Positions 1-5,919 of a stretch of DNA of 6,170 nt are shown here, piece after piece. This DNA comes from Acidobacteriota bacterium. GTDB lineage: Bacteria; Acidobacteriota; Terriglobia; UBA7540. Position 1 is the first letter of the stretch. Every line of letters starts with the position of its first letter. A program made the translations under genes and the position numbers. Under the pieces are notes generated by a model. The model made no database searches and had not been told where the DNA came from. It worked only from the letters and a program-made list of their open reading frames with translations. Location of the stretch: assembly GCA_021786455.1 (NCBI GenBank), contig JAJYNF010000301.1, positions 1 to 6,170 of the forward strand, in the 5' to 3' direction.

Positions 1-1550
1 GTCCGCGATACAAACACAGAGGTAAAAAGATTTGCCATCAACCCGATCGTTAACGTCACCGCGAAGCCCTTCACCGGGCCTGAGCCAAAACTATACAAAA
101 TCGCGGCCGAAGCGATGGTGGTGACGTGTGTATCAATAATGGTGACAAAGGCATGCTCGAAGCCGCCGGCCACGGCCGCCCCCGGCGCTTTGCCCAGACG
201 CAGTTCTTCTCGGATGCGTTCGAAGATGAGCACGTTCGAATCCACGCCCATGCCGACCGTCAGAATAACACCCGCAATACCCGGCAGGGTCAGCACGGCC
301 CCGAAATATACGAATGCCGCCACCAATATGACCAGATTCAAAATCAATGCGACATCCGCATTAATGCCTGCCCCGCGATAGTAGATCAGCATGAAGCTAA
401 TAATGGCGATGAAGCCCACCAGGCTGGCCACGATGCCATGCCGGATCGAATCCGCGCCGAGCGAAGGGCCGACCGTGTTCTCGAACAGGACGCTGATCGA
501 GGCCGGCAAAGCGCCCGATCGGAGCTCCAGGGCCAACGTAGCAGCTTGCTGAGGTGTAAAGCTGCCACGAATCTCCCCTCGGTCTCGAATTTGGCTGTCA
601 ATGACCGGCGCCGAAACCACGCGGTTGTCAAGCACAATGGCCAGATTCTTGCCAATGTTGGCTCCCGTCACGTGAGCGAACCGCGTCGCGCCATCTCGGT
701 TCAGGGTGAAGTTGACAATGGCATTGCCGTTTTGACCGCTTCCGGGCTCCGCGCTGGTGAGGTCGCTCCCCGTAACCACCGGCACTTGATGCACGACGTA
801 CCATACTTCCCCCGCGGACGCCCCGCTCGAAGTCCCAGCCTCGCCCGGCAGCACTTGGGAATCTGGCGGCAGAATGCCGCCGTAGGCGGACAGAGCGGCG
901 TCGTGGCTTGGGAACGGGCCACCCCGCACCAGCTTCAATTCCAACATCGCCTGGGTTCGGAGGACATTCTCAACGTGAGTGGGGTCGCTCACCCCGGGTA
1001 GCTGCACGACCAACTCATAATCACCTTGACCGTAATCCGCCACTTCAGGGCCCACCAAGCCGAGCGCGTCAATGCGGCGCATGATGGTGCTCCGCGCCTC
1101 GTTCAAAGCGTCATCCTTGATCGTGCCCACCTCGCTCGGCTTAAGCGAGAGCAGTCGCGCCGTCGCATCTCCGGGAACGCGAGACACGTTCCACGTGGAA
1201 AACTCGCGGCTCATCAGTGACTGAAACGCCTCAGAGCTTGAGTCCGGCAATCCCTTCACCAAAATGGAAGTGTCACCCTGCGGCACGATTTCGGCGTAAG
1301 GGATCTTGCGCGTTGTCATCTCATCGCGAAGCCGTCCGAGAGCCTCGCCGGCCGTGACCTTGACCGCATCCTCCACATGCACCTGGAGAATCATGCGCGT
1401 GCCGCCCTTAAGGTCAAGCCCTAGATGAATTCGGTTCGCCAGGTTTTGCTTGAGCTGCTGGAAATTTTTAGGGAGCCCCGTGACTTCAAGCAGGCATGCC
1501 AGGACGGCCACGAGAATGATGAGAAAACGCCTCCGGACTCTTTTGTCCAT
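1..1550 (-). CDS. secD: Protein translocase subunit SecD (C-terminal end runs off the left edge)
   Basis: Inner-membrane SecD, partner of SecF in the SecDF complex that uses the proton gradient to help pull preproteins out of the SecYEG channel. Reading from ATG at 1550 gives 516 codons without a stop, so the 3' end, probably a few tens of codons, is missing. Visible landmarks: a short basic N-terminus with a first membrane segment at about residues 9-25; the family signature GLDLKGGT at 44-51; a large periplasmic domain ending near 355; VGPSLG at 360-365; then five further hydrophobic segments between about 372 and 512. The segment GMGVDSNVLIFERIREE (433-449) is the conserved transmembrane-4 motif, and its D437 corresponds to the aspartate implicated in proton transport in this family. 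The start follows the yajC stop by 9 bp with a weak purine-rich GAGAG ahead of it, which suggests co-transcription and perhaps translational coupling. No fusion to SecF is seen within the window. Confidence 0.97.
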   Translation of the reverse strand, partial: MDKRVRRRFLIILVAVLACLLEVTGLPKNFQQLKQNLANRIHLGLDLKGGTRMILQVHVEDAVKVTAGEALGRLRDEMTTRKIPYAEIVPQGDTSILVKGLPDSSSEAFQSLMSREFSTWNVSRVPGDATARLLSLKPSEVGTIKDDALNEARSTIMRRIDALGLVGPEVADYGQGDYELVVQLPGVSDPTHVENVLRTQAMLELKLVRGGPFPSHDAALSAYGGILPPDSQVLPGEAGTSSGASAGEVWYVVHQVPVVTGSDLTSAEPGSGQNGNAIVNFTLNRDGATRFAHVTGANIGKNLAIVLDNRVVSAPVIDSQIRDRGEIRGSFTPQQAATLALELRSGALPASISVLFENTVGPSLGADSIRHGIVASLVGFIAIISFMLIYYRGAGINADVALILNLVILVAAFVYFGAVLTLPGIAGVILTVGMGVDSNVLIFERIREELRLGKAPGAAVAGGFEHAFVTIIDTHVTTIASAAILYSFGSGPVKGFAVTLTIGLMANLFTSVFVSR

Positions 1551-1559
1551 TCAAGTCTC

Positions 1560-1934
1560 TCAGGCTTTTCCGCTCTTTCGTTCGCCGGCTTTCTCCTTCG
1601 AGTCCGGCTCTGCTGGCTCCTCCGCCACGACGGCCGCAACGGCCGAACGGATGACCTCCACCCTCACCTGGTTGGCAATTTGAAGTTGCACGACGTCCCC
1701 GCGAAACCCCATCACTGACCCGTAAAGGCCGCCAGTTGTTAGGACGCGGTCCCCCGTCTTCAGGTTGGCGAGCATTTCTTGAGTCTTCCGCTTCTGCCGT
1801 TGTTGTGGCAGGATGACCAGAAAATACCAGATCAAAAACAGAGGGCCAAAGAGCAAGAGAAACTGACTGAGGGCCGCCCCCAGTCCGGGGTCCGCCGCCA
1901 GGATGATAGGTTTGACCAGCCAGCACTCGATCAA
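1560..1934 (-). CDS. yajC: Preprotein translocase subunit YajC, TTG start
   Basis: Small single-pass membrane protein that associates with SecDF at the Sec translocon. The 124-residue product has one hydrophobic helix at about 22-42, followed at once by the family's LPQQRQKRK stretch (42-50) and the conserved LKTGDRVLTTGGLYG motif (58-72) of the cytoplasmic beta domain. The last 20 or so residues are charged and low in complexity (EEPAEPDSKEKAGERKSGKA), as is common in this family. No ATG lies in frame before residue 54, which is past the membrane helix, and an in-frame TAG lies upstream. The TTG at 1934 is therefore the only ordinary start that keeps the transmembrane segment. The nearest GGAG is about 16 nt upstream, too far for a good ribosome site, so the exact start is less certain than the gene. 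It lies between tgt (78-bp gap) and secD (9-bp gap), the usual neighbourhood. Confidence 0.95.
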   Translation of the reverse strand: MIECWLVKPIILAADPGLGAALSQFLLLFGPLFLIWYFLVILPQQRQKRKTQEMLANLKTGDRVLTTGGLYGSVMGFRGDVVQLQIANQVRVEVIRSAVAAVVAEEPAEPDSKEKAGERKSGKA

Positions 1935-2012
1935 GGCCGAGCCGTGTGAGCTCCGTTGAGAATAATTGAGGAGGCCCTATTGAAAACCACAGCCTTACAG
2001 GATTCACCCGCT

Positions 2013-3173
2013 TTACGATTCCGGGTGCTCCGACCCGCCAGCGTTAGCGGTTCGGGCACGCGCCTTCACGAGCAAATCCCTGAACTTCCCCGAAACGATA
2101 GCCTGCCTGATTTCCCGCATGGTGTCAAGGTAAAAGCAGAGATTGTGATAGGTCGTCAGCATTGCCGCCAACATCTCCCCGGCCACAAAAAGATGGCGCA
2201 AATAAGCGCGGGAGTAACGCTGGCAGACGCGACACCGGCAGGCCGGATCGAGCGGGCTGGGGTCGCGGGAAAATCGCGCGTTTCTAATCACAATTTTCCC
2301 TTCCGAGGTGAATGCGCAGCCGTTGCGCGCATTACGGGTTGGCAGAACACAATCGAACAAATCTGCACCCCGCGCCACGCCTTCCACGAGATCTTCGGGG
2401 GTTCCCACCCCCATCAAATAGCGGGGACGATCGGCGGGTAGCTGCTGAAAAGCGAGTTCGGTGGTCTCATACATGAGGGCTTTTGGCTCGCCCACCGAGA
2501 GACCGCCCAGCGCGTAACCGTCAAACCCCAACTCCATCAGTTGCTCCGCGCTTTCGGCCCGCAACGAGCGGAGAATTCCTCCCTGAACAATGCCAAAGAG
2601 TGACAAATGAGGAACCTCGGCGCGATGCGCGTCAAAATATTGCTTGGCGCGACGCGCCCATCGGCTGGTTCGGCTAACCGCGCGCCGCAGGCTCTCCTCG
2701 CTCGCGGGATATTCCACGCATTCGTCGAGTGCCATGATGATGTCCGCTCCGAGCGCGAGCTGGGTTTCGATGGCTCGCTCGGGCGACAGGAAGTGCGATG
2801 AGCCATCTAGATGCGATCTGAACCAAACCCCGTCATCGGTGACATGGGTCAATCCTTTCAGGCTCATCACCTGATAGCCGCCGCTATCGGTCAGAATCGG
2901 ATGCGGCCAACTCATGAACCGGTGCAATCCGCCAAGGTTCTGGATGGCGTCGTGGCCCGGCCGGAGGTCAAGGTGGTAAGTGTTCGCCAAAATGATTTGC
3001 GCCCCGATTTCTTCAAGCTGGTCTTGCGTCATGGCCTTAACCGTCGCCGCCGTGCCCACCGGCATGAACGTCGGAGTTTCCACAGTGCCATGAGCAGTCC
3101 GGAGCAAGCCCGCCCGGGCCGCGGAGGACGGGTCGCCGGCAACGATTTGGAACTGGATTCCCATTCCCTTCAA
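2013..3173 (-). CDS. tgt: Queuine/preQ1 tRNA-ribosyltransferase (tRNA-guanine transglycosylase)
   Basis: Exchanges guanine 34 in the anticodon of Asp, Asn, His and Tyr tRNAs for preQ1, a step in queuosine synthesis. The 386-residue product is full length for bacterial enzymes (about 375-390). All key residues sit six positions before their Zymomonas mobilis counterparts: D96 and Y100 in TDSGGY (general acid/base loop), D150 and C152 in DEC, Q197 in GIVQGG, G224-L225 in GGL, V227 (the valine typical of preQ1-using bacterial enzymes), and the nucleophile D274 in FDCVLPTRNARNG. Zinc ligands are C312, C314, C317 and H343. The frame opens at TTG (3173), with AGGGG five bases upstream. An in-frame ATG at 3164 (residue 4) is the alternative, but the purines AAGGGA abut it too closely for a normal ribosome site. 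The gene heads the tgt-yajC-secD cluster. No queA or other queuosine gene lies within the window. Confidence 0.98.
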   Translation of the reverse strand: MKGMGIQFQIVAGDPSSAARAGLLRTAHGTVETPTFMPVGTAATVKAMTQDQLEEIGAQIILANTYHLDLRPGHDAIQNLGGLHRFMSWPHPILTDSGGYQVMSLKGLTHVTDDGVWFRSHLDGSSHFLSPERAIETQLALGADIIMALDECVEYPASEESLRRAVSRTSRWARRAKQYFDAHRAEVPHLSLFGIVQGGILRSLRAESAEQLMELGFDGYALGGLSVGEPKALMYETTELAFQQLPADRPRYLMGVGTPEDLVEGVARGADLFDCVLPTRNARNGCAFTSEGKIVIRNARFSRDPSPLDPACRCRVCQRYSRAYLRHLFVAGEMLAAMLTTYHNLCFYLDTMREIRQAIVSGKFRDLLVKARARTANAGGSEHPES

Positions 3174-3385
3174 TCAAACCCCTGACGTGGTATGGCTCCT
3201 TGAAGCGGGTTGCCTCCCCCGAGCGGGCGACGAAAGAGGATCAGCACCTTCTTCGGCGTCCCGCGCCGCCAATGGGGTGTCCAGGCGGTCACCTCTTCTT
3301 CGGCGTGGAAGGACGCTATGCCGGCCACGGCTAAGCTGCTTTGTCTCAGGAGTCCCCGGCGATTGAATCTATCCGGCATGGTCAT
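3170..3385 (-). CDS. Small ORF with twin-arginine-like N-terminus, unrecognised; possible remnant
   Basis: A 71-residue open frame that I do not recognise. Its N-terminus (RFNRRGLLRQSSLAVAG, residues 6-22) looks like a Tat export signal: a double arginine followed by G-L-L, then a short, mildly hydrophobic Ala/Ser/Val stretch to about residue 28. The remaining 43 residues are basic and glycine-rich (PKKVLILFRRPLGGG at about 46-60) with no domain I can name. That is too short for a normal folded Tat substrate. The stop codon TGA (3172-3170) overlaps the TTG start of tgt by two bases, an arrangement typical of translational coupling. Upstream ribosome sites are weak; ATG codons at 3385 and 3379 are both possible. 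It may be a real small gene, the 5' stub of a deleted secreted protein, or a chance frame. The Tat-like start and the overlap with tgt are the only support. Confidence 0.35.
   Translation of the reverse strand: MTMPDRFNRRGLLRQSSLAVAGIASFHAEEEVTAWTPHWRRGTPKKVLILFRRPLGGGNPLQGAIPRQGFD
3179..3183 (-). promoter_or_regulatory. Shine-Dalgarno-like AGGGG for the TTG start of tgt
   Basis: On the minus strand AGGGG is followed by a five-base spacer TTTGA and then TTG at 3173. This favours the TTG start over the ATG nine bases further in. The match to AGGAGG is partial, so the assignment is moderate. Confidence 0.45.
3216..3226 (+). repeat. 11-bp direct repeat CCCCCGAGCGG (second copy at 3415-3425)
   Basis: The 11-mer occurs at 3216-3226, inside the small Tat-like ORF, and again at 3415-3425 in the intergenic region. 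A shorter word, TGGCTCCT, also occurs near each copy (from 3193 and from 3442), but on the opposite side of the 11-mer. The pair could be fragments of a dispersed repeat or chance in GC-rich DNA. Confidence 0.4.
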
Positions 3386-3403
3386 CCGTAAGTTTAATCC
3401 GCG

Positions 3404-3425
3404 CCGCTCGCTTGCCCCCGAGCGG
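3404..3425. repeat. Inverted repeat, 7-bp perfect stem with 8-nt loop
   Basis: CCGCTCG (3404-3410) pairs exactly with CGAGCGG (3419-3425) across an 8-base loop, CTTGCCCC. It is the first of three adjacent inverted repeats. No T-run follows on either strand, so a classical intrinsic terminator is unlikely. Confidence 0.6.
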
Positions 3426-3428
3426 ACT

Positions 3429-3444
3429 CCAGGGACGTCCCTGG
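3429..3444. repeat. Perfect 16-bp palindrome
   Basis: CCAGGGACGTCCCTGG is its own reverse complement with no spacer. This is the form expected of a site for a symmetric dimeric DNA-binding protein rather than an RNA hairpin. Partial symmetry continues outwards (AGCG at 3421-3424, CGCT at 3450-3453). It sits between divergent transcription units, where an operator would be plausible, but no regulator gene is in the window to link to it. Confidence 0.65.
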
Positions 3445-3454
3445 CTCCTCGCTA

Positions 3455-3470
3455 AGACTCTTTCCAGTCT
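3455..3470. repeat. Short inverted repeat, 5-bp stem with 6-nt loop
   Basis: AGACT (3455-3459) and AGTCT (3466-3470) are complementary across CTTTCC. It would be unremarkable alone; it is listed because it continues the run of two stronger inverted repeats immediately to its left. Confidence 0.4.
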
Positions 3471-3586
3471 CGGCTGCGCATGGGCCAGAGTAAAGTACCA
3501 CAACATGCCCACGGATGGGTCCGCTGGCGGAGCGCAGCTTGCCGGAAGGGCGAGCGCCGCATAAAATCAGCACAGGACGGCTTAGC

Positions 3587-3598
3587 AGGAGAAGAGAG
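3587..3598 (+). promoter_or_regulatory. Purine-rich ribosome-binding region that sets the start at 3606
   Basis: AGGAG at 3587-3591 and GAGAG at 3594-3598 lie in an unbroken purine tract. GAGAG is 7 nt before the ATG at 3606, and AGGAG is 14 nt before it. Nothing comparable precedes the upstream in-frame ATG at 3480, so 3606 is preferred. Confidence 0.6.
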
Positions 3599-3605
3599 AA
3601 TAAGG

Positions 3606-4379
3606 ATGGCCGAAACGGAGCGCCCGCTGGTCGCGTCTCACCGAGGGCGCAACCCTAATTTCCAGGAAAGCGCGGCGGATATCCTAAGCCGCCTGATGGG
3701 AAATCTTCATCTGAAAGAAAAGGACCTGGTCCGCCTGTTAGTCCGGAGAGACCTGCCTTCCAAGGTCATCGAGGCGGTGGCGGCTCACCCCGTGGCAGAA
3801 CGAAGTTACGCGGTTCGATTGTTGCTGGCGCGGCACCCCCATACTCCACGCATGATTTCGCTGACAGCGTTGAAGCATCTTTATCTTTTTGATTTGGTGG
3901 GAGCGGCGCTCGCGCCGGCGGCACCGGCGGATGTGAGGCGTGCCGCCGAGGAAGCGGTATTGAAAAGGATGGGCTCGCTGCCGCGAGGCGAAAAGATTAC
4001 GCTGGCGCGGCGTGGGCCGGGCCGCGTGGCGGCGGCGTTGATGATCACTTCGGACCGGCTCCTGATCGCCGCCGCGCTTGACAATCCTTACCTGACGGAA
4101 GCCCAACTCATCCAGGTTCTTAGCCACCGACGGATCCCCTCACAGCCGGTCGAAATTCTGGCACGACATCCCAAGTGGTCCCGACGCTATCAGTTGCGGC
4201 TGGCCATGATTCGCCACCCGCTCACGCCGTTTTATGCTGTGCTCGGTTGGCTTGCCGACCTTGCCGTTGGTGACCTTCGCCAGGTTGCCCTCGACTCCGC
4301 CATGCCGGATCCGGTCCGACGGTACATCTTGGCTCATTGTGCCGCGAGAAGCGCTTCCCCGCCACGCCGATCCAATTAA
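3606..4379 (+). CDS. Uncharacterised helical-repeat protein with two-fold internal duplication
   Basis: A 257-residue soluble protein without signal peptide or convincing membrane helix; I know no named function. It is rich in Leu, Ala and Arg and reads as a chain of short amphipathic helices, as in HEAT/ARM-like scaffolds. Residues 30-112 and 157-239 align with no gap over 83 positions, with 33 identities by my count. Each copy contains an LPS/IPS turn, an (A/R)HP, then a Y..RL...RHP.TP motif, and ends in D/P-V-R-R. The linker 113-156 contains GEKITLARRGPGRVAAALM, which resembles a segment I associate with unnamed proteins of this type in Acidobacteria and Deltaproteobacteria; that is recollection, not a search. 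The frame stays open back to an ATG at 3480 (42 more residues), but the purine-rich ribosome site favours 3606. It lies 89 bp before glmM in the same direction and could share a transcript. Such repeats usually bind protein or peptide partners; the partner here is unknown. Confidence 0.85.
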   Translation: MAETERPLVASHRGRNPNFQESAADILSRLMGNLHLKEKDLVRLLVRRDLPSKVIEAVAAHPVAERSYAVRLLLARHPHTPRMISLTALKHLYLFDLVGAALAPAAPADVRRAAEEAVLKRMGSLPRGEKITLARRGPGRVAAALMITSDRLLIAAALDNPYLTEAQLIQVLSHRRIPSQPVEILARHPKWSRRYQLRLAMIRHPLTPFYAVLGWLADLAVGDLRQVALDSAMPDPVRRYILAHCAARSASPPRRSN

Positions 4380-4395
4380 TAAGGGTCTCTGATCT

Positions 4396-4431
4396 TCCGC
4401 CAGTTTTTTCTTACAAACATCAATCGGCGGA
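4396..4431 (+). repeat. 6-bp inverted repeat around a T-rich loop, upstream of glmM
   Basis: TCCGCC (4396-4401) and GGCGGA (4426-4431) are perfect complements separated by 24 bases that include six Ts in a row. The long loop makes it a weak structure. It could contribute to a leader fold before glmM or be chance. Confidence 0.25.
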
Positions 4432-4454
4432 TGGATGACCGTCGCCTCTCACGT

Positions 4455-4460
4455 TACAAT
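4455..4460 (+). promoter_or_regulatory. Possible -10 element (TACAAT) just before glmM
   Basis: TACAAT matches the sigma-70 consensus at five of six positions and ends only 8 bp before the glmM ATG. No good -35 hexamer is found at 16-18 bp: the nearest TGAC core, ATGACC at 4435-4440, is only 14 bp away. If used, transcription would start almost at the start codon and give a near-leaderless mRNA, which would fit the lack of a clear Shine-Dalgarno sequence. Confidence 0.25.
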
Positions 4461-4468
4461 GAGTAGCC

Positions 4469-5863
4469 ATGGGTAGGAAGCCTCAGCTTTTTGGGACCGA
4501 CGGCTTACGAGGAGTGGCGGGCGAATATCCGCTGGACCCGGCGACCGTTTTTCGCCTGGGAGTCGCTATCGGCAGCGCCCTCCGGCGTCGCACGACCCGC
4601 GCGACGCCGCAGCTATTGCTCGGCCAAGATACGCGCGAATCAAGCCCTTGGATCGCTGACGCCCTGACCGCGGGACTAGAATCAGCCGGGGTTCGTGTCA
4701 CCCAAGCGGGAGTCTTGACCACGCCCGGAATCGCTATTCTGACGCGCCAACAAGGCTTTGACGCGGGCGCCGTGGTTTCCGCCTCGCACAATCCTTACAA
4801 CGACAATGGTATCAAAGTGCTGGCTGCCGACGGCATGAAGCCTCGCGAGGATTACGAGCTCGAAATCGAACACGAGTTGGCCAAGGCGCAGTCGCTGGCC
4901 ATCCAACCCTCTGACCTGGCCAATGTTGGCGGGGCGCGGCGCGCGTCCAGTCAGGCCGAAGCGTTGCGGGCGGAATACATAGCCTGGCTAAGGCGGCTGG
5001 CGCCCCATCCGCTCAACGGAATGCGGCTCGTAATGGATTGCGCCAACGGCGCCGCCTGCGAAATTGCGCCGAAGCTGGTGGAATCGTTGGGTATGCGCGT
5101 GCGCTCCCTTCACGCCTCGCCAAACGGCCGGAATATCAATCAGGAGTGCGGGTCGCTTCATCCCGAAGGAATGGCGCGCGCGACAGCGATTGAGGAAGCG
5201 GACCTGGGCGTGGCGTTCGACGGCGACGCGGATCGCGCCATCTTCGCCACCCGAGAGGGACGTATCCTGAACGGCGACTTTGTGCTCTACCTGGCAGCGG
5301 TCAGCCGCCAGCAGCGTGGTGCGCTGCCAAACCATTTGGTCGTTGGCACGCTGATGACCAACCTGGCCCTGGAGCGGGCCCTCGCCATGCATAGCATCTC
5401 CCTGAAGCGAACGGCTGTCGGAGATAAATTCGTTTTGGAGGAGATGTTACGCAGCGGAGCCGAAGTTGGCGGAGAACCCTCTGGGCACGTGATTTTCTCC
5501 AACCTCTCACTCGCTGGGGATGGTTTGGTCACGCTGCTTGAGGTTTTACGTTTGATGGTTGAAAGCGGAGAATCGCTCGGGCAGCTTGCCGCCGGGCTGA
5601 AGCTGTTTCCGCAAACCATCCGCAACCTCCGAGTGCTCGAACAGCCGCCGATGGAAACCTTGCCGGGAGTCAGCCGCGCGATTGAAGATTGCCGCCGAGC
5701 GATTGGCGCGCGCGGCCGCGTAGTGGTACGCTATTCTGGCACGGAGCCGCTCGTTCGCGTGATGGTGGAAGGCGAGGATGCCGGTCAGGTTGATGCGTGT
5801 GCCCAGCGGATCGTGGCGGCTATCGAGGCGTCGCTCGGCGCGCAAGCAGCGGAATGGCGCTAG
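4469..5863 (+). CDS. glmM: Phosphoglucosamine mutase
   Basis: Interconverts glucosamine-6-phosphate and glucosamine-1-phosphate in the cytoplasm, the step between GlmS and GlmU on the way to UDP-GlcNAc for peptidoglycan and lipopolysaccharide. The 464 residues are slightly above the usual 445-450, and all four alpha-D-phosphohexomutase domains are present. Visible sites: FGTDGLRG (8-15) at the N-terminus, typical of GlmM; the phosphoserine loop SASHNPYNDNGIK with catalytic S106; the magnesium loop DGDADR (251-256); the sugar-binding loop GEPSGH (335-340); and the phosphate-binding loop RYSGTEP (421-427). Against closely related PMM/PGM enzymes, the FGTDGLRG start and overall length favour GlmM. 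The sugar loop has proline at 337, where I expect glutamine in most GlmM and methionine in many PMM/PGM. The start at 4469 has no strong Shine-Dalgarno sequence. The upstream neighbour is co-directional (89-bp gap); glmS and glmU are not in the window. Confidence 0.96.
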   Translation: MGRKPQLFGTDGLRGVAGEYPLDPATVFRLGVAIGSALRRRTTRATPQLLLGQDTRESSPWIADALTAGLESAGVRVTQAGVLTTPGIAILTRQQGFDAGAVVSASHNPYNDNGIKVLAADGMKPREDYELEIEHELAKAQSLAIQPSDLANVGGARRASSQAEALRAEYIAWLRRLAPHPLNGMRLVMDCANGAACEIAPKLVESLGMRVRSLHASPNGRNINQECGSLHPEGMARATAIEEADLGVAFDGDADRAIFATREGRILNGDFVLYLAAVSRQQRGALPNHLVVGTLMTNLALERALAMHSISLKRTAVGDKFVLEEMLRSGAEVGGEPSGHVIFSNLSLAGDGLVTLLEVLRLMVESGESLGQLAAGLKLFPQTIRNLRVLEQPPMETLPGVSRAIEDCRRAIGARGRVVVRYSGTEPLVRVMVEGEDAGQVDACAQRIVAAIEASLGAQAAEWR

Positions 5864-5886
5864 CCCCGTGAGCGGGAGGCGTTAGC
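5859..5886 (+). repeat. Bulged hairpin at the glmM stop codon
   Basis: GCTA-GCC-CCG pairs with CGG-GGC-TAGC around a TGAG loop, giving ten base pairs with two 2-nt bulges on the 3' side. It overlaps the glmM stop and is not followed by a T-run. It may act as an mRNA 3'-end structure or a weak or factor-assisted terminator, or it may be a copy of a dispersed palindromic repeat. The compact core CCCG-TGAG-CGGG is the most certain part. Confidence 0.4.
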
Positions 5887-5919
5887 CATTGCTGAGCCAA
5901 GCGCGCCCGAACCTTTGGC

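Larger units (their letters stand above)
3386..3605. other. Intergenic region between divergent gene groups
   Basis: About 220 bp between the leftward group (small ORF, tgt, yajC, secD) and the rightward helical-repeat gene. The left part, 3404-3470, is packed with three consecutive inverted repeats listed separately. The right part, 3480-3605, can be translated in frame with the downstream gene from an ATG at 3480, but that stretch reads as basic, low-information protein (RWRSAACRKGERR), lies outside the repeat pattern of the protein, and has no ribosome site. It is treated as noncoding leader. Promoters for both directions should lie here, but no convincing -35/-10 pair stands out. Confidence 0.6.

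Noticed and set aside
126..1001. Long plus-strand open frame (291 codons) opposite secD
   Set aside because: It is exactly antisense to the unmistakable SecD coding sequence, and its translation is rich in Arg/His/Asn with no family features. GC-rich genes often leave such open antisense frames.
1486..2007. 173-codon minus-strand frame overlapping yajC and the start of secD
   Set aside because: It runs in another frame through YajC, whose own frame has the conserved membrane helix and TGDRVLTTGG motif. The alternative product is Gly/Arg-rich without recognisable features.
1956..2441. Plus-strand 161-codon frame opposite the 3' part of tgt
   Set aside because: It is antisense to the zinc-binding and C-terminal part of Tgt, with no protein-like features of its own.
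3480..3605. N-terminal extension of the helical-repeat protein from the ATG at 3480
   Set aside because: No ribosome site precedes this ATG, the 42 extra residues look like translated noncoding DNA, and a purine-rich ribosome region sits just before the ATG at 3606.
3386..3605. A tRNA or small-RNA gene in the divergent intergenic region
   Set aside because: The inverted repeats do not assemble into a cloverleaf, no T-loop or CCA-like pattern is present, and no promoter-terminator pair frames the stretch.
4483..4791. Minus-strand 102-codon frame inside glmM, and similar frames at 4988-5392 and 5287-5625
   Set aside because: They are shadows of the glmM coding sequence; glmM carries all four catalytic signatures in its own frame.
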